From the NCBI GenBank assembly GCA_030621655.1, contig JAUXHH010000009.1, forward strand, positions 1-17,445: a DNA stretch of 17,445 nt, written 5' to 3'. This document shows positions 6,990 through 14,378 of the stretch, piece after piece. This stretch comes from Desulfobacterales bacterium (GTDB lineage: Bacteria; Desulfobacterota; Desulfobulbia; Desulfobulbales; BM004). The translations under genes and the position numbers were made by a program. The number at the start of each line of letters is the position of its first letter. Position 1 is the first letter of the stretch. Below the pieces are notes generated by a model, which was not told where the DNA came from, searched no databases, and saw only the letters and a list, made by a program, of their open reading frames with translations.

Positions 6990-8258
6990 ATGGGCCTCAG
7001 CAAAGTATTCATTCTTTTCCTGGCAATCCTCGGGACGCCTCTGTTTGTTGTCATTTCAGCCCTGGCTCTCCTGTCATTTTACAGTATCGAAATTGATCTT
7101 TCAGTGGTCATTATTGAGATGTCCCGGCTTTCAGATACGCCTCTGCTGCTCTCATTGCCGCTGTTCATATTTGCCGGGACGCTACTGGCTGAAAGCGGCA
7201 CACCGCAGAGATTGCTTCGACTTTCACAAGTGCTCCTGGGCTGGATGCCGGGAGGCCTTGCTGTTGTATCACTTATGGTATGCGCTGTTTTTACAGCTTT
7301 TACCGGTGCATCGGGGGTTACCATATTTGCCATCGGCGGTCTGCTCTACCCGGCTCTTATCAAGGATAACTATTCAGAGCGTTTTTCTCTGGGGCTTATC
7401 ACCTCATCCGGAAGCCTCGGGCTCCTATTTCCTCCAAGCCTGCCGCTCATTCTCTATGGCGTTATTTCAGAAACACGGGTGGATCAGCTCTTTCTGGCCG
7501 GCATTCTACCCGGCTTCCTCATGCTCACTCTCCTGGTTTCATACAGTATGGTCAAAGGACGACACCGCAAATTCATAGATGCTGCAAAACCTACATACAG
7601 GGATATGCTTTCCGGTTTGAAAGAAGCCGCGTGGGAAATCCCCCTGCCTTTCATTATCCTGGGTGGTATTTACGGAGGTTTTTTTGTGGCGGGTGAAGCT
7701 GCTGCTGTGACCGCTCTGTATGTCCTGATCGTAGAAGTTTTCATATATCGTGATATCCCCATTACAAAATTGCCGAAGATCATGGTTCAGAGCATGGTGC
7801 TATTCGGAGGGATCCTCGTGGTACTTGCTGCGTCAATGGCTACTACAAATTTTCTGGTTGACCAAGAGGTGCCCATGCGTCTCTTTGAGCTTATCCGCCA
7901 GTATATTTCCAGTAAATACACCTTCCTGTTACTGCTGAATATTTTTCTCCTCATAGTGGGCTCAATGCTTGATATTTTTTCGGCCCTGGTTCTTGTAGTG
8001 CCTCTCATAATTCCCATTGCAGAGGCATACGATGTAAATCTGATCCACCTTGGCATCATCTTTCTGACCAATCTGCAGATCGGTTACTGCACTCCCCCGG
8101 TTGGCCTGAATCTCTTTCTCGCCAGCTACCGTTTTGATAAACCTATCGTAACGCTTTACAGGGCTACCCTGCCATTTCTTGCCCTGCTTATGATTACATT
8201 GATTATCATTACTTACTTTCCTGCCATAAGTCTGCTGCTTGTTAATCTCTGGGGATAA
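6990..8258 (+). CDS. TRAP transporter large permease, DctM family
   Basis: DctM is the transporting subunit, an ion-gradient-driven elevator-type membrane protein. The 422-residue length is typical, and nearly the whole protein is hydrophobic. Family motifs are visible: SLPLFIFAGTLLAESG (about 55-70), the FTAFTGASGVTIFAIGGLLYP region, GLLFPPSLPLILYGVISET, and near the end NLQIGYCTPPVGLNLFLAS. GAGG lies about 10 nt before the ATG. It ends the tatT-dctP-dctQ-dctM operon, and a candidate terminator follows 21 nt after the stop. No sigma-54 site was found upstream of the operon, so control by the kinase/regulator pair that follows is not supported by promoter sequence. Confidence 0.92.
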   Translation: MGLSKVFILFLAILGTPLFVVISALALLSFYSIEIDLSVVIIEMSRLSDTPLLLSLPLFIFAGTLLAESGTPQRLLRLSQVLLGWMPGGLAVVSLMVCAVFTAFTGASGVTIFAIGGLLYPALIKDNYSERFSLGLITSSGSLGLLFPPSLPLILYGVISETRVDQLFLAGILPGFLMLTLLVSYSMVKGRHRKFIDAAKPTYRDMLSGLKEAAWEIPLPFIILGGIYGGFFVAGEAAAVTALYVLIVEVFIYRDIPITKLPKIMVQSMVLFGGILVVLAASMATTNFLVDQEVPMRLFELIRQYISSKYTFLLLLNIFLLIVGSMLDIFSALVLVVPLIIPIAEAYDVNLIHLGIIFLTNLQIGYCTPPVGLNLFLASYRFDKPIVTLYRATLPFLALLMITLIIITYFPAISLLLVNLWG

Positions 8259-8279
8259 CTAGCCCGCATTTCTCACGAA

Positions 8280-8311
8280 CATTTCAGCATTTAATAGTGA
8301 AATGATTTTTT
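8280..8311 (+). terminator. Candidate intrinsic terminator after the TRAP operon
   Basis: CATTTCA (8280-8286) pairs perfectly with TGAAATG (8298-8304) across an 11-nt loop, and ATTTTTT follows directly. The stem is AT-rich, so it may be weak, but its position 21 nt after the dctM stop fits. The rest of the 8259-8447 gap shows only a small GCTA-AAA-TAGC dyad and no clear promoter. Confidence 0.55.
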
Positions 8312-8447
8312 CGGAGTCTTGCAACCTCGGTACAGTATGTTGTCTTATTAGCTAAAATAGCCATGGTTTCCTTGCATTAGAAGCATTATAGTAATGGATA
8401 ACCAGTATCTACTATCAAGGTTCACTGTCTTCAAATAAGTAAATCAC

Positions 8448-9608
8448 ATGAGAAAAATACTTTTTGCCATCCTGGTCCTTGTTGTAATCTGTATAGGCAT
8501 GCTGCACTTTTTCACGCCCGGTTACTTGATATTTTATCATGATATGTTCAGGCGGCTCAGTTATTTCCCCATTGTCCTTGGAGCAATCTGGTTCGGGGTC
8601 TGGGGCGGGCTCCTGTTGGCCGTCATGTCTTCAATAGCCTTTATCCCCCATGTTCTTCTCTATATAGGTGAAGGAACAGGAACCTATCTGAGCGAGTTGA
8701 CGGAAATTGTCCTTTACATTGCTGCCGGCACAGTGACAGGAATTATTGCAGGCAGGGAGTCGCGCCTGCGAAATCGCTACAAAGCATTGTCAGAAAAACT
8801 GGAGAAATCCTATGACAAACTGCACCGCGAAACCCAACTCCTGCTTGAAGTCGAAGAGCAGTTGGGCGCTGCACAAAAACTCTCCGCTCTGGGCCAACTC
8901 TCAGCATCCCTTGCCCATGAGATTAAAAATCCCCTCTCTTCTATTAAAGGAACTGCTGAAATCCTGCTTGATGAATTTCCCGAAGATCATCCGAAGAGAG
9001 AATTTGTGGAAATCCTGCTGAAGGAGACTGAACGACTTAATAATACGGTTGAAGAAGTGTTACAGTTTTCCCGTCGCGGCATGCAGGACGAGAAAAAAGA
9101 ACAAGCAGAAACAGAACCCCTGTCCCAGGTGATTGACCGGGTCACGAGTCTGCTTGCCAGTCAGTTACAGAAAAAAAACATCAAGCTTACTGTGACCGGA
9201 TGGGAAGTGGGGAAAGCGTTTTTTGTTGCCGGTGAAAAATTATCCCAGGTTTTCCTAAACATTATTTTAAATGGTATTGATGCAGCTCCTGCAAAAGGAG
9301 AGATCTCTATTGAGACCATGAAACATGCTGACGGCTATACAGTTTCAGTAAAAGATGATGGCCCCGGCATAGCGGCCGAAATTGCGGATAAAATTTTTAA
9401 TCCGTTTTACTCAACCAAAGAAGGTGGCACCGGCCTCGGCTTGTCCATCAGTAAAAAAATCGTTGAGAGCTATGGCGGCACACTCACACTGTCTGATGCA
9501 GAGACAGGGGGAGCATGCTTTACCGTTTTTCTGCCCAAACGAAATTCTGAAAACGGCGTAAAAAGACAAACGGAAAGTGAGTTCAAAAATATTGAAGGCA
9601 ATTTATAA
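8448..9608 (+). CDS. Membrane sensor histidine kinase (NtrB-like)
   Basis: The 386-residue kinase is the likely phosphodonor of the regulator encoded 45 bp downstream. The N-terminus is a compact membrane module with three or four helices (about 4-22, 40-72 and 86-102), containing RRLSYFPIVLGAIWFGVWGG and a conserved-looking PHVLL. There is no large periplasmic domain, so the signal may be sensed in the membrane or by a partner. A coiled coil (105-145) leads to HisKA with His157 in SLAHEIKNPLSSIKG. The ATPase domain has an N-box (NIILNGIDA, 271-279), G1 (DDGPGI, 303-308) and G2 (GGTGLGL, 326-332). No clear Shine-Dalgarno precedes the ATG. Given the sigma-54 promoter found downstream, its output is probably the 11324-15089 cassette. 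Confidence 0.92.
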   Translation: MRKILFAILVLVVICIGMLHFFTPGYLIFYHDMFRRLSYFPIVLGAIWFGVWGGLLLAVMSSIAFIPHVLLYIGEGTGTYLSELTEIVLYIAAGTVTGIIAGRESRLRNRYKALSEKLEKSYDKLHRETQLLLEVEEQLGAAQKLSALGQLSASLAHEIKNPLSSIKGTAEILLDEFPEDHPKREFVEILLKETERLNNTVEEVLQFSRRGMQDEKKEQAETEPLSQVIDRVTSLLASQLQKKNIKLTVTGWEVGKAFFVAGEKLSQVFLNIILNGIDAAPAKGEISIETMKHADGYTVSVKDDGPGIAAEIADKIFNPFYSTKEGGTGLGLSISKKIVESYGGTLTLSDAETGGACFTVFLPKRNSENGVKRQTESEFKNIEGNL

Positions 9609-9653
9609 GTGGATTATACATAAAAAATCCCTTCTTTTATAAAAGAGGTTCAT

Positions 9654-10994
9654 ATGGCAGATACCATTCTTCTTATTGACGATGATGAAAGTTTACGCAG
9701 GGTCACTGAATACAACCTGTCAGAGGCTGGTTTTGATTTAATTACAGCCAGTTCCGGCCGCCAGGGTTTAGAACTTTTCAGCAAAAGCAATCCCGTCCTG
9801 GTGATAACCGATGTTAAACTGGGCGACATGGATGGGCTGGAAGTTCTTGCTGCCATAAAACGTGAATCTCCGGAAACGCCGGTAATTGTTATAACAGCCT
9901 TTGGTTCCATTGAAATGGCAGTCAAGGCCATGCATGAAGGTGCTTTTAATTTTATTACCAAACCTTTTGATCGTGAGACGTTAAAGCTTTCCTGCAGCAA
10001 AGCCATTGAATTCGGTTCTCTGCGCTCACAAAAGAAGCAGCTCGCTGATGAGGTCGACAGACTGACCGGCACCTCAGGCATGGAAACAGCAAACTCTGCC
10101 ATGGCAGAACTGCTGGAGACAGCTCTCAAGGTGGCCTCCAGCGAAGCTACAGTCCTGATAACCGGGGAATCCGGCACCGGCAAGGAGGTAATGGCCAGGC
10201 TCATTCACCAGCATAGTCCTCGCAAAGGTAACCCCATGGTGGCGGTAAACTGTACAGCCATTCCGGATAACCTGATCGAAAGCGAACTGTTCGGTCATGT
10301 CAAGGGGTCCTTCACAGGCGCTGTTGCAAACCGCAAGGGCCGTTTCCAGACCGCCGCCCACGGCACACTCTTCCTTGACGAAATAGGCGAATTGAAAATG
10401 GACATGCAGGCAAAGCTTCTACGGGCCACCCAGGAACGCGAAGTTGAGCCGGTCGGTTCTGACAAGACGCAAAAGGTTGACGTACGGATCATCGCAGCCA
10501 CCAACAAGGACCTACAGGAAGCAGTCTCCGAAGGCGCCTTCCGTGAAGACCTCTACTACAGGTTAGGTGTTATTCCATTGCACTTGCCACCTTTACGGGA
10601 ACGGCGCGAAGATATCCCCGGTTTGGCAAAGCATTTTCTGAAAAAACTGGACGCACCACGCGGGGTACGCTTTTCAGACAAGGCAATGAAACTTTTAAAA
10701 CAATACGATTGGCCGGGCAATATCCGCGAATTACAGAACTCGGTTGAACGATGCCTGATTTTGAGGAAGGCTGACATTATTGAACCGGAAGACTTAAACC
10801 TATCGAAATCACAGGGGGGCGACACCCTTGAAATCCCTGAAATCCCTGCAGACGGCATATCCCTGGAAGAATTTGAAAAAGGGCTGATCATAAAAGCCAT
10901 GCAAAAAAGCAACGGCAACCGCTCCCAGGCAGCCAGACTCTTAAAAATTCCCCGCCATGTCCTCATCTACCGGTTGGAAAAATTCAAACTGTAA
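9654..10994 (+). CDS. Sigma-54-dependent response regulator, NtrC family
   Basis: The 446-residue protein has all three domains of an NtrC-like activator. The receiver (1-120) has acidic residues D9-D11, phospho-acceptor Asp53 (ITDVKLGDMDG), Thr81 and Lys103. The AAA+ domain carries Walker A GESGTGKE (171-178), the sigma-54 contact loop GSFTGA (218-223), Walker B GTLFLDEIGE (237-246) and FREDLYYRL (296-304). A Fis-type helix-turn-helix closes the protein (NRSQAARLLKIPRHVLIYRL). The contact loop has Ser where the consensus GAFTGA has Ala. AGAGG lies 5 nt before the ATG. It follows its kinase, and two dyads plus a -24/-12 promoter lie just downstream, so it most likely activates the next operon. 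Confidence 0.95.
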   Translation: MADTILLIDDDESLRRVTEYNLSEAGFDLITASSGRQGLELFSKSNPVLVITDVKLGDMDGLEVLAAIKRESPETPVIVITAFGSIEMAVKAMHEGAFNFITKPFDRETLKLSCSKAIEFGSLRSQKKQLADEVDRLTGTSGMETANSAMAELLETALKVASSEATVLITGESGTGKEVMARLIHQHSPRKGNPMVAVNCTAIPDNLIESELFGHVKGSFTGAVANRKGRFQTAAHGTLFLDEIGELKMDMQAKLLRATQEREVEPVGSDKTQKVDVRIIAATNKDLQEAVSEGAFREDLYYRLGVIPLHLPPLRERREDIPGLAKHFLKKLDAPRGVRFSDKAMKLLKQYDWPGNIRELQNSVERCLILRKADIIEPEDLNLSKSQGGDTLEIPEIPADGISLEEFEKGLIIKAMQKSNGNRSQAARLLKIPRHVLIYRLEKFKL

Positions 10995-11027
10995 TGACCT
11001 TATAAAATTCTCACTAAAGCAACATTT

Positions 11028-11093
11028 ATTGCCAAGTTGCAATTACAATGAGCTGGTACCCTCGAGAAACCCTACTGCTTGCCTGGTGGGCAA
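11028..11093 (+). promoter_or_regulatory. Two candidate activator-binding dyads (UAS) for the NtrC-family regulator
   Basis: Dyad 1 is ATTGC-CAAGTT-GCAAT (11028-11043). Dyad 2 is TTGCC-TGGTG-GGCAA (11079-11093). They share the half-site TTGCC and a GCAAT end, with centres near 11036 and 11086, about 50 bp or five helical turns apart. They lie about 220 and 170 bp upstream of the predicted sigma-54 start, the usual place for enhancer sites. Assignment to this regulator is inferred from position and symmetry. Confidence 0.5.
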
Positions 11094-11230
11094 TATTGTA
11101 AAATATATTTATACACATTGAAGAATATTCTTTAAATTAATTACTATAGTTTTTCATCCCTTTTAGTTCATATTTATTTTTCCTTATAATTCCACACGTT
11201 TAACTTTTTTTTAAATCAAAATCTCCGGTC

Positions 11231-11246
11231 TGGCACAACCCTTGCT
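11231..11246 (+). promoter_or_regulatory. Sigma-54 (-24/-12) promoter of the metal-handling cassette
   Basis: TGGCAC (11231-11236), a 5-bp spacer AACCC and TTGCT (11242-11246) match the sigma-54 consensus TGGCACG-N4-TTGCW except for the G after TGGCAC. The invariant GG and GC are 12 bp apart as required. Transcription would start near 11257, leaving a leader of about 67 nt before the ATG at 11324. It lies in the only large gap between an NtrC-family regulator gene and the next operon. Confidence 0.85.
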
Positions 11247-11323
11247 GTTTTTTCTTATGGAGCGTTCACTGGGTTGGGCAAAAAACTGAAACAAATGAAC
11301 CTATAATTGCTGGGAAACAAAAC

Positions 11324-12142
11324 ATGAACAATTGGAAACGGTTAGCTATTGCTTTAACCAACTTATTAATGGCAGTGATGCTGGTAAGTGGAGCACAGGC
11401 AGCAGGTGTGCAGCGCACCAGTTACATTGTTAGCAATCTTTCCTGTGCCTCATGCCTGGCAACCATTGAAGCAGAACTGAAAGGTTTGCCCGGTACCATT
11501 GGTATGGATGCAGACCTGCAGCAAGGCCGCGTTACCGTTGACCACCTGCCCTCACTGAATTACGAACAAATCGCTACCACTATCAGCAATCTCGGCTATC
11601 CTGCCAAGGTTGACTGGTCTGCTACGGTTCCTGAGCAGTATACGAAGGAATTTGCCCAGCAAAGCAAATACAGCTCCGGCTGCTCCAGTGGAGGCTGCTC
11701 CACCTCTGGTGGCACCGGAGCAGGCCCCACTACATGGAAAACTCCTCCTGCTACCGGCACGATCAACCGGACAACCTTACAGGTCAGCAACCTTTCCTGC
11801 ACTTCCTGCCTGAACAATATTGCGGCTGAAATGAGTAAGCTCTCCGATACTTATGGCATGAATGGATATTTAAGCAGAGGGATTGTCATAGTCGATCATA
11901 CAGACGCTTTAGAGAACAGCCGGATTGCCGCAATCATTTCCGATCTTGGCTATCCGGCAAAAGTTGTTTCAACCAATGAAATCCAAGCCAAAAAAGCTTT
12001 TTCAGCAGCACCCAAAAAGAGGTCTCCCAATCAAGGGGGCCGATCAGGAAGCGGCTGCAACAGCAAAGGCCCGTGCAATGCAACATCATCGTCATGGCAG
12101 AAATTATACAATCGTTATTTTACGCAGACCAACTCAAAATAG
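11324..12142 (+). CDS. Exported protein with two HMA-like CxxC domains and Cys-rich tails
   Basis: The 272-residue protein has a signal peptide (cleavage likely after AQA, residue 26) and two copies of a heavy-metal-associated-like domain. Copy 1 (about 31-96) has SNLSCASCLATIEAEL with C41/C44 and ends in ISNLGYPAKV. Copy 2 (150-214) has SNLSCTSCLNNIAAEM with C159/C162 and ends in ISDLGYPAKV. Each is followed by a Gly/Ser-rich segment with another Cys pair: C120/C125 (CSSGGC) and C245/C251 (CNSKGPC). HMA domains usually bind Cu(I) or other soft metals in the cytosol; a secreted tandem form suggests a periplasmic metal carrier or thiol sensor. GGGA lies 8 nt before the ATG. It is the first gene after the sigma-54 promoter, 34 nt before the lipoprotein gene. 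The metal is unknown. Confidence 0.8.
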   Translation: MNNWKRLAIALTNLLMAVMLVSGAQAAGVQRTSYIVSNLSCASCLATIEAELKGLPGTIGMDADLQQGRVTVDHLPSLNYEQIATTISNLGYPAKVDWSATVPEQYTKEFAQQSKYSSGCSSGGCSTSGGTGAGPTTWKTPPATGTINRTTLQVSNLSCTSCLNNIAAEMSKLSDTYGMNGYLSRGIVIVDHTDALENSRIAAIISDLGYPAKVVSTNEIQAKKAFSAAPKKRSPNQGGRSGSGCNSKGPCNATSSSWQKLYNRYFTQTNSK

Positions 12143-12176
12143 TTAATCAATAAACAATATACGGAGGTTTTTTAAG

Positions 12177-12662
12177 ATGATAACTACTAGAAAAAAATTA
12201 ACAGCAACTACAATTCTTCTGCTGCTCATTGCAGTTGTACTGAGTGGATGCTCCGGCTCCACTTCTTCAGCAGGTAAAAACGGTGGTCTGATCACACCAA
12301 CCAACGGAAAACTTGAAATTCCTGTTGCCGGCATCAGCGACAACAAAGCCCATCATTTCAAAGTCAAGGCAGATGACGGCACCATGGTCACCTTTTTTGT
12401 GCTCAAAAGTGCTGACGGCATTCTTCGCGCAGCCATTGATGCCTGCGATGTCTGTTACCGCTCAGGCCTCGGCTATTACCAGGAAGGCGACAACATGGTC
12501 TGTAAGAACTGCGGCCAGAAGTTTGCCTCCAATAAGATCAATGTAATCAAAGGCGGCTGTAATCCGGCTCCTCTGAACAGGATCGTTGCCGGCGATAAGC
12601 TGGTTATTCAAATGAGAGACGTCAACATGAACAGCTGGTACATGAAATATCGGCAAGGATAA
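12177..12662 (+). CDS. FtrD/DUF2318-like Cys-rich lipoprotein
   Basis: The 161-residue protein has a canonical lipobox, LSGC, with Cys25 lipidated. The mature part resembles the C-terminal Fe-S-type domain of FtrD-like membrane proteins (DUF2318), known from the p19/Ftr1 iron loci of Campylobacter and from Bordetella FtrABCD. It has CDVCYR (C90, C93), MVCKNCGQKF (C109, C112), a further Cys in GGCNPAPL (C128), and the ending VIQMRDV. Usual FtrD-like proteins have several membrane helices before this domain; here it stands alone on a lipid anchor. The cysteines could hold an Fe-S cluster, heme-free iron or a redox disulfide. A strong GGAGG lies 9 nt before the ATG. Family assignment is from recalled motifs, not a profile search. 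Confidence 0.78.
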   Translation: MITTRKKLTATTILLLLIAVVLSGCSGSTSSAGKNGGLITPTNGKLEIPVAGISDNKAHHFKVKADDGTMVTFFVLKSADGILRAAIDACDVCYRSGLGYYQEGDNMVCKNCGQKFASNKINVIKGGCNPAPLNRIVAGDKLVIQMRDVNMNSWYMKYRQG

Positions 12663-12753
12663 CAGCAAATAAGCTTAAAGTGACTCATAAACCAAACCCG
12701 AATGCTGAATTGAAACGACTCATTAATGACTAACTTTACATGTGGATAAGAAC

Positions 12754-13197
12754 ATGACTTACAATCTGGAAAAATACAGGGGAAAACGTGAGAAGGTTCT
12801 GGGGGTAAAGAAACGGGGTATCAGTTTCGGCGCCCTGGCCTCCATAGTATCACTGGTGATAATTCTTGGTATGGGCGTGGTTGTAGTTCCCAAATCAATC
12901 GCCTACTTCAATACCCGGCACCTTGACGACGCCATTTACAAACTGCAAAGCGCCGATGTCTGGCCGCCGGATATCATCACCGGACTCAATGACCTGATTG
13001 GGGTCAAAGAGGTGGTAAAGGACAGTCATGATACCCGTCTTGTGGTGACCTTTGACAAATCAATTACAGATACAAAAAACTTCACAGCCTTTTTCAAACA
13101 AAAAGAAGTGAAAACAATCCTTTTAAACAGGGTGAGCCACACGCAGCGGCTGAAAACCTTGAAAAAAGAAGCTAAATTTGAGGGACTATTACAGTGA
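12754..13197 (+). CDS. Single-span membrane protein of unknown family, coupled to the ABC permease
   Basis: I do not recognise this 147-residue protein. A basic N-terminus (MTYNLEKYRGKREKVLG) precedes one membrane helix (about 25-48), so residues 50-147 should be periplasmic. That part contains VKEVVKDSHDTRLVVTFDK followed by a helix and a strand (KEVKTILL), an order that recalls a ferredoxin-like HMA fold without the CxxC; this is a guess from pattern alone. It has no cysteines. The ATG at 12754 has GGA 7 nt upstream; a GTG at 12742 would add four residues. Its stop overlaps the start of the permease gene by 4 nt (GTGA), which implies translational coupling and a shared function, perhaps as adaptor between the permease and the lipoprotein or HMA carrier. 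Confidence 0.75.
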   Translation: MTYNLEKYRGKREKVLGVKKRGISFGALASIVSLVIILGMGVVVVPKSIAYFNTRHLDDAIYKLQSADVWPPDIITGLNDLIGVKEVVKDSHDTRLVVTFDKSITDTKNFTAFFKQKEVKTILLNRVSHTQRLKTLKKEAKFEGLLQ

Positions 13198-14351
13198 AAC
13201 TTTATAACATCTCATTCAACAATTTAAACCGCCGCAAGGGCAAGATGATCTTTCTGGTCCTTGGGCTGTTTATCGGCATTGCCACCATTGTAACGCTCCT
13301 GTCGATCACCGAATCCATGAGCCGTGATATAGAAGACCAGCTTGATCAGTTCGGCGCCAATATTGTCATGGTGCCAAAGAGTGAGAACCTGTCACTTTCC
13401 TATGGGGGTGTTTCCATGGGCGGCGTCAATTATAAAACCGTGGAGCTCGATGAAGCGAGAATCCCCGATATCAGGACCATTGAGTATTCAAAAAATATCG
13501 GTTTAGTCGCACCAAAAGTACTTGGCGCAGCTTCGGTCAAAGGCAAAGATGTCCTCCTCATGGGGGTCGATTTTGAATCGGAACTGGCCCTGAAGAACTG
13601 GTGGCAGTGGGAAGGCACCCCCCCTGCCCAGGCCGATGAACTGCTCATCGGTTCGCAAACAGCTGCCACCTTCAACCTGGCAGTTGGCGATTCGCTGGTT
13701 CTTGGTGAAAAGGAGTTTACTGTAACATCCATACTCAAACCCACCGGTGCTACAGAAGATGGAATCATTATTGGTGACCTGCATGCCTTCCAGAAAGTGC
13801 TTGGCAAGGAAGGCAAGGTCTCCATGGTGGAAATCGCCGCCTTCTGCCGGGACTGCCCGATTACCGAGTTGGTGCTGCAGATAGCGGAAAAATTCCCGGA
13901 TGCCAAGGTAACGGCTCTCAGGCAGGCGGTGATGTCTAAAATGCAGTCCATTGAGCTGTTCAAATCATTCAGCTACGGCATTGCTATCCTGGTTATTTTC
14001 ATCGGCTCACTCCTTGTTTTTGTGACCATGATGGGATCAGTCAACGAACGGACACGCGAAATAGGCATTTTTCGCGCCATTGGCTTTCGCCGCGGCCATG
14101 TCATGCAGATCATTCTGTTGGAGGCAATGGTCGTGGGGCTTATCGGGGGCGTTCTCGGTTATCTGGGTGGCAATGGCATTGCGCTGGTTGCCATGCCGCT
14201 GGTCATAAAAAACGGCACGTTTGCAGGCTTTAATTACAACTTGGGCGGTGTAGCGGTGTTACTGTCCATTGCCTTAAGTTTACTGGCCAGCCTCTACCCG
14301 GCACAAAAGGCCAGCAATCTTGATCCCAGTGAAGCCCTGCGGGCCTTATAA
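13194..14351 (+). CDS. FtsX/MacB-type ABC transporter permease with an extracytoplasmic CxxC
   Basis: The 385-residue permease has one helix near the N-terminus (18-38), a large periplasmic domain (40-260) and three C-terminal helices (about 262-284, 308-336 and 350-370), the type VII/MacB layout. NERTREIGIFRAIGFRRGHV (284-303) is the usual ATPase-contact segment, and DPSEALRAL is a typical end. The periplasmic domain carries AAFCRDCPITEL with C218 and C221, its only cysteines, which could bind metal or form a disulfide. The start is GTG at 13194 with GAGGGA upstream, overlapping the previous stop. Relatives sit beside FtrD-like genes in Campylobacter. MacB-type systems move force or substrate across the envelope rather than through a pore; direction here is unknown. 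Confidence 0.88.
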   Translation: MKLYNISFNNLNRRKGKMIFLVLGLFIGIATIVTLLSITESMSRDIEDQLDQFGANIVMVPKSENLSLSYGGVSMGGVNYKTVELDEARIPDIRTIEYSKNIGLVAPKVLGAASVKGKDVLLMGVDFESELALKNWWQWEGTPPAQADELLIGSQTAATFNLAVGDSLVLGEKEFTVTSILKPTGATEDGIIIGDLHAFQKVLGKEGKVSMVEIAAFCRDCPITELVLQIAEKFPDAKVTALRQAVMSKMQSIELFKSFSYGIAILVIFIGSLLVFVTMMGSVNERTREIGIFRAIGFRRGHVMQIILLEAMVVGLIGGVLGYLGGNGIALVAMPLVIKNGTFAGFNYNLGGVAVLLSIALSLLASLYPAQKASNLDPSEALRAL

Positions 14352-14378
14352 CAACCTCATTAATTTATAGGTTTAGAT

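Noticed and set aside
11037..11048. 12-mer TTGCAATTACAA shared with 3807-3818
   Set aside because: Several chance 12-mer matches are expected in a window of this size, and the flanks do not match.
14166..14181. Second sigma-54-like match TGGCAA-N5-TTGCG inside the permease gene
   Set aside because: It lies deep in coding sequence for membrane helices, lacks the conserved C of TGGCAC and has no gene start at a suitable distance.
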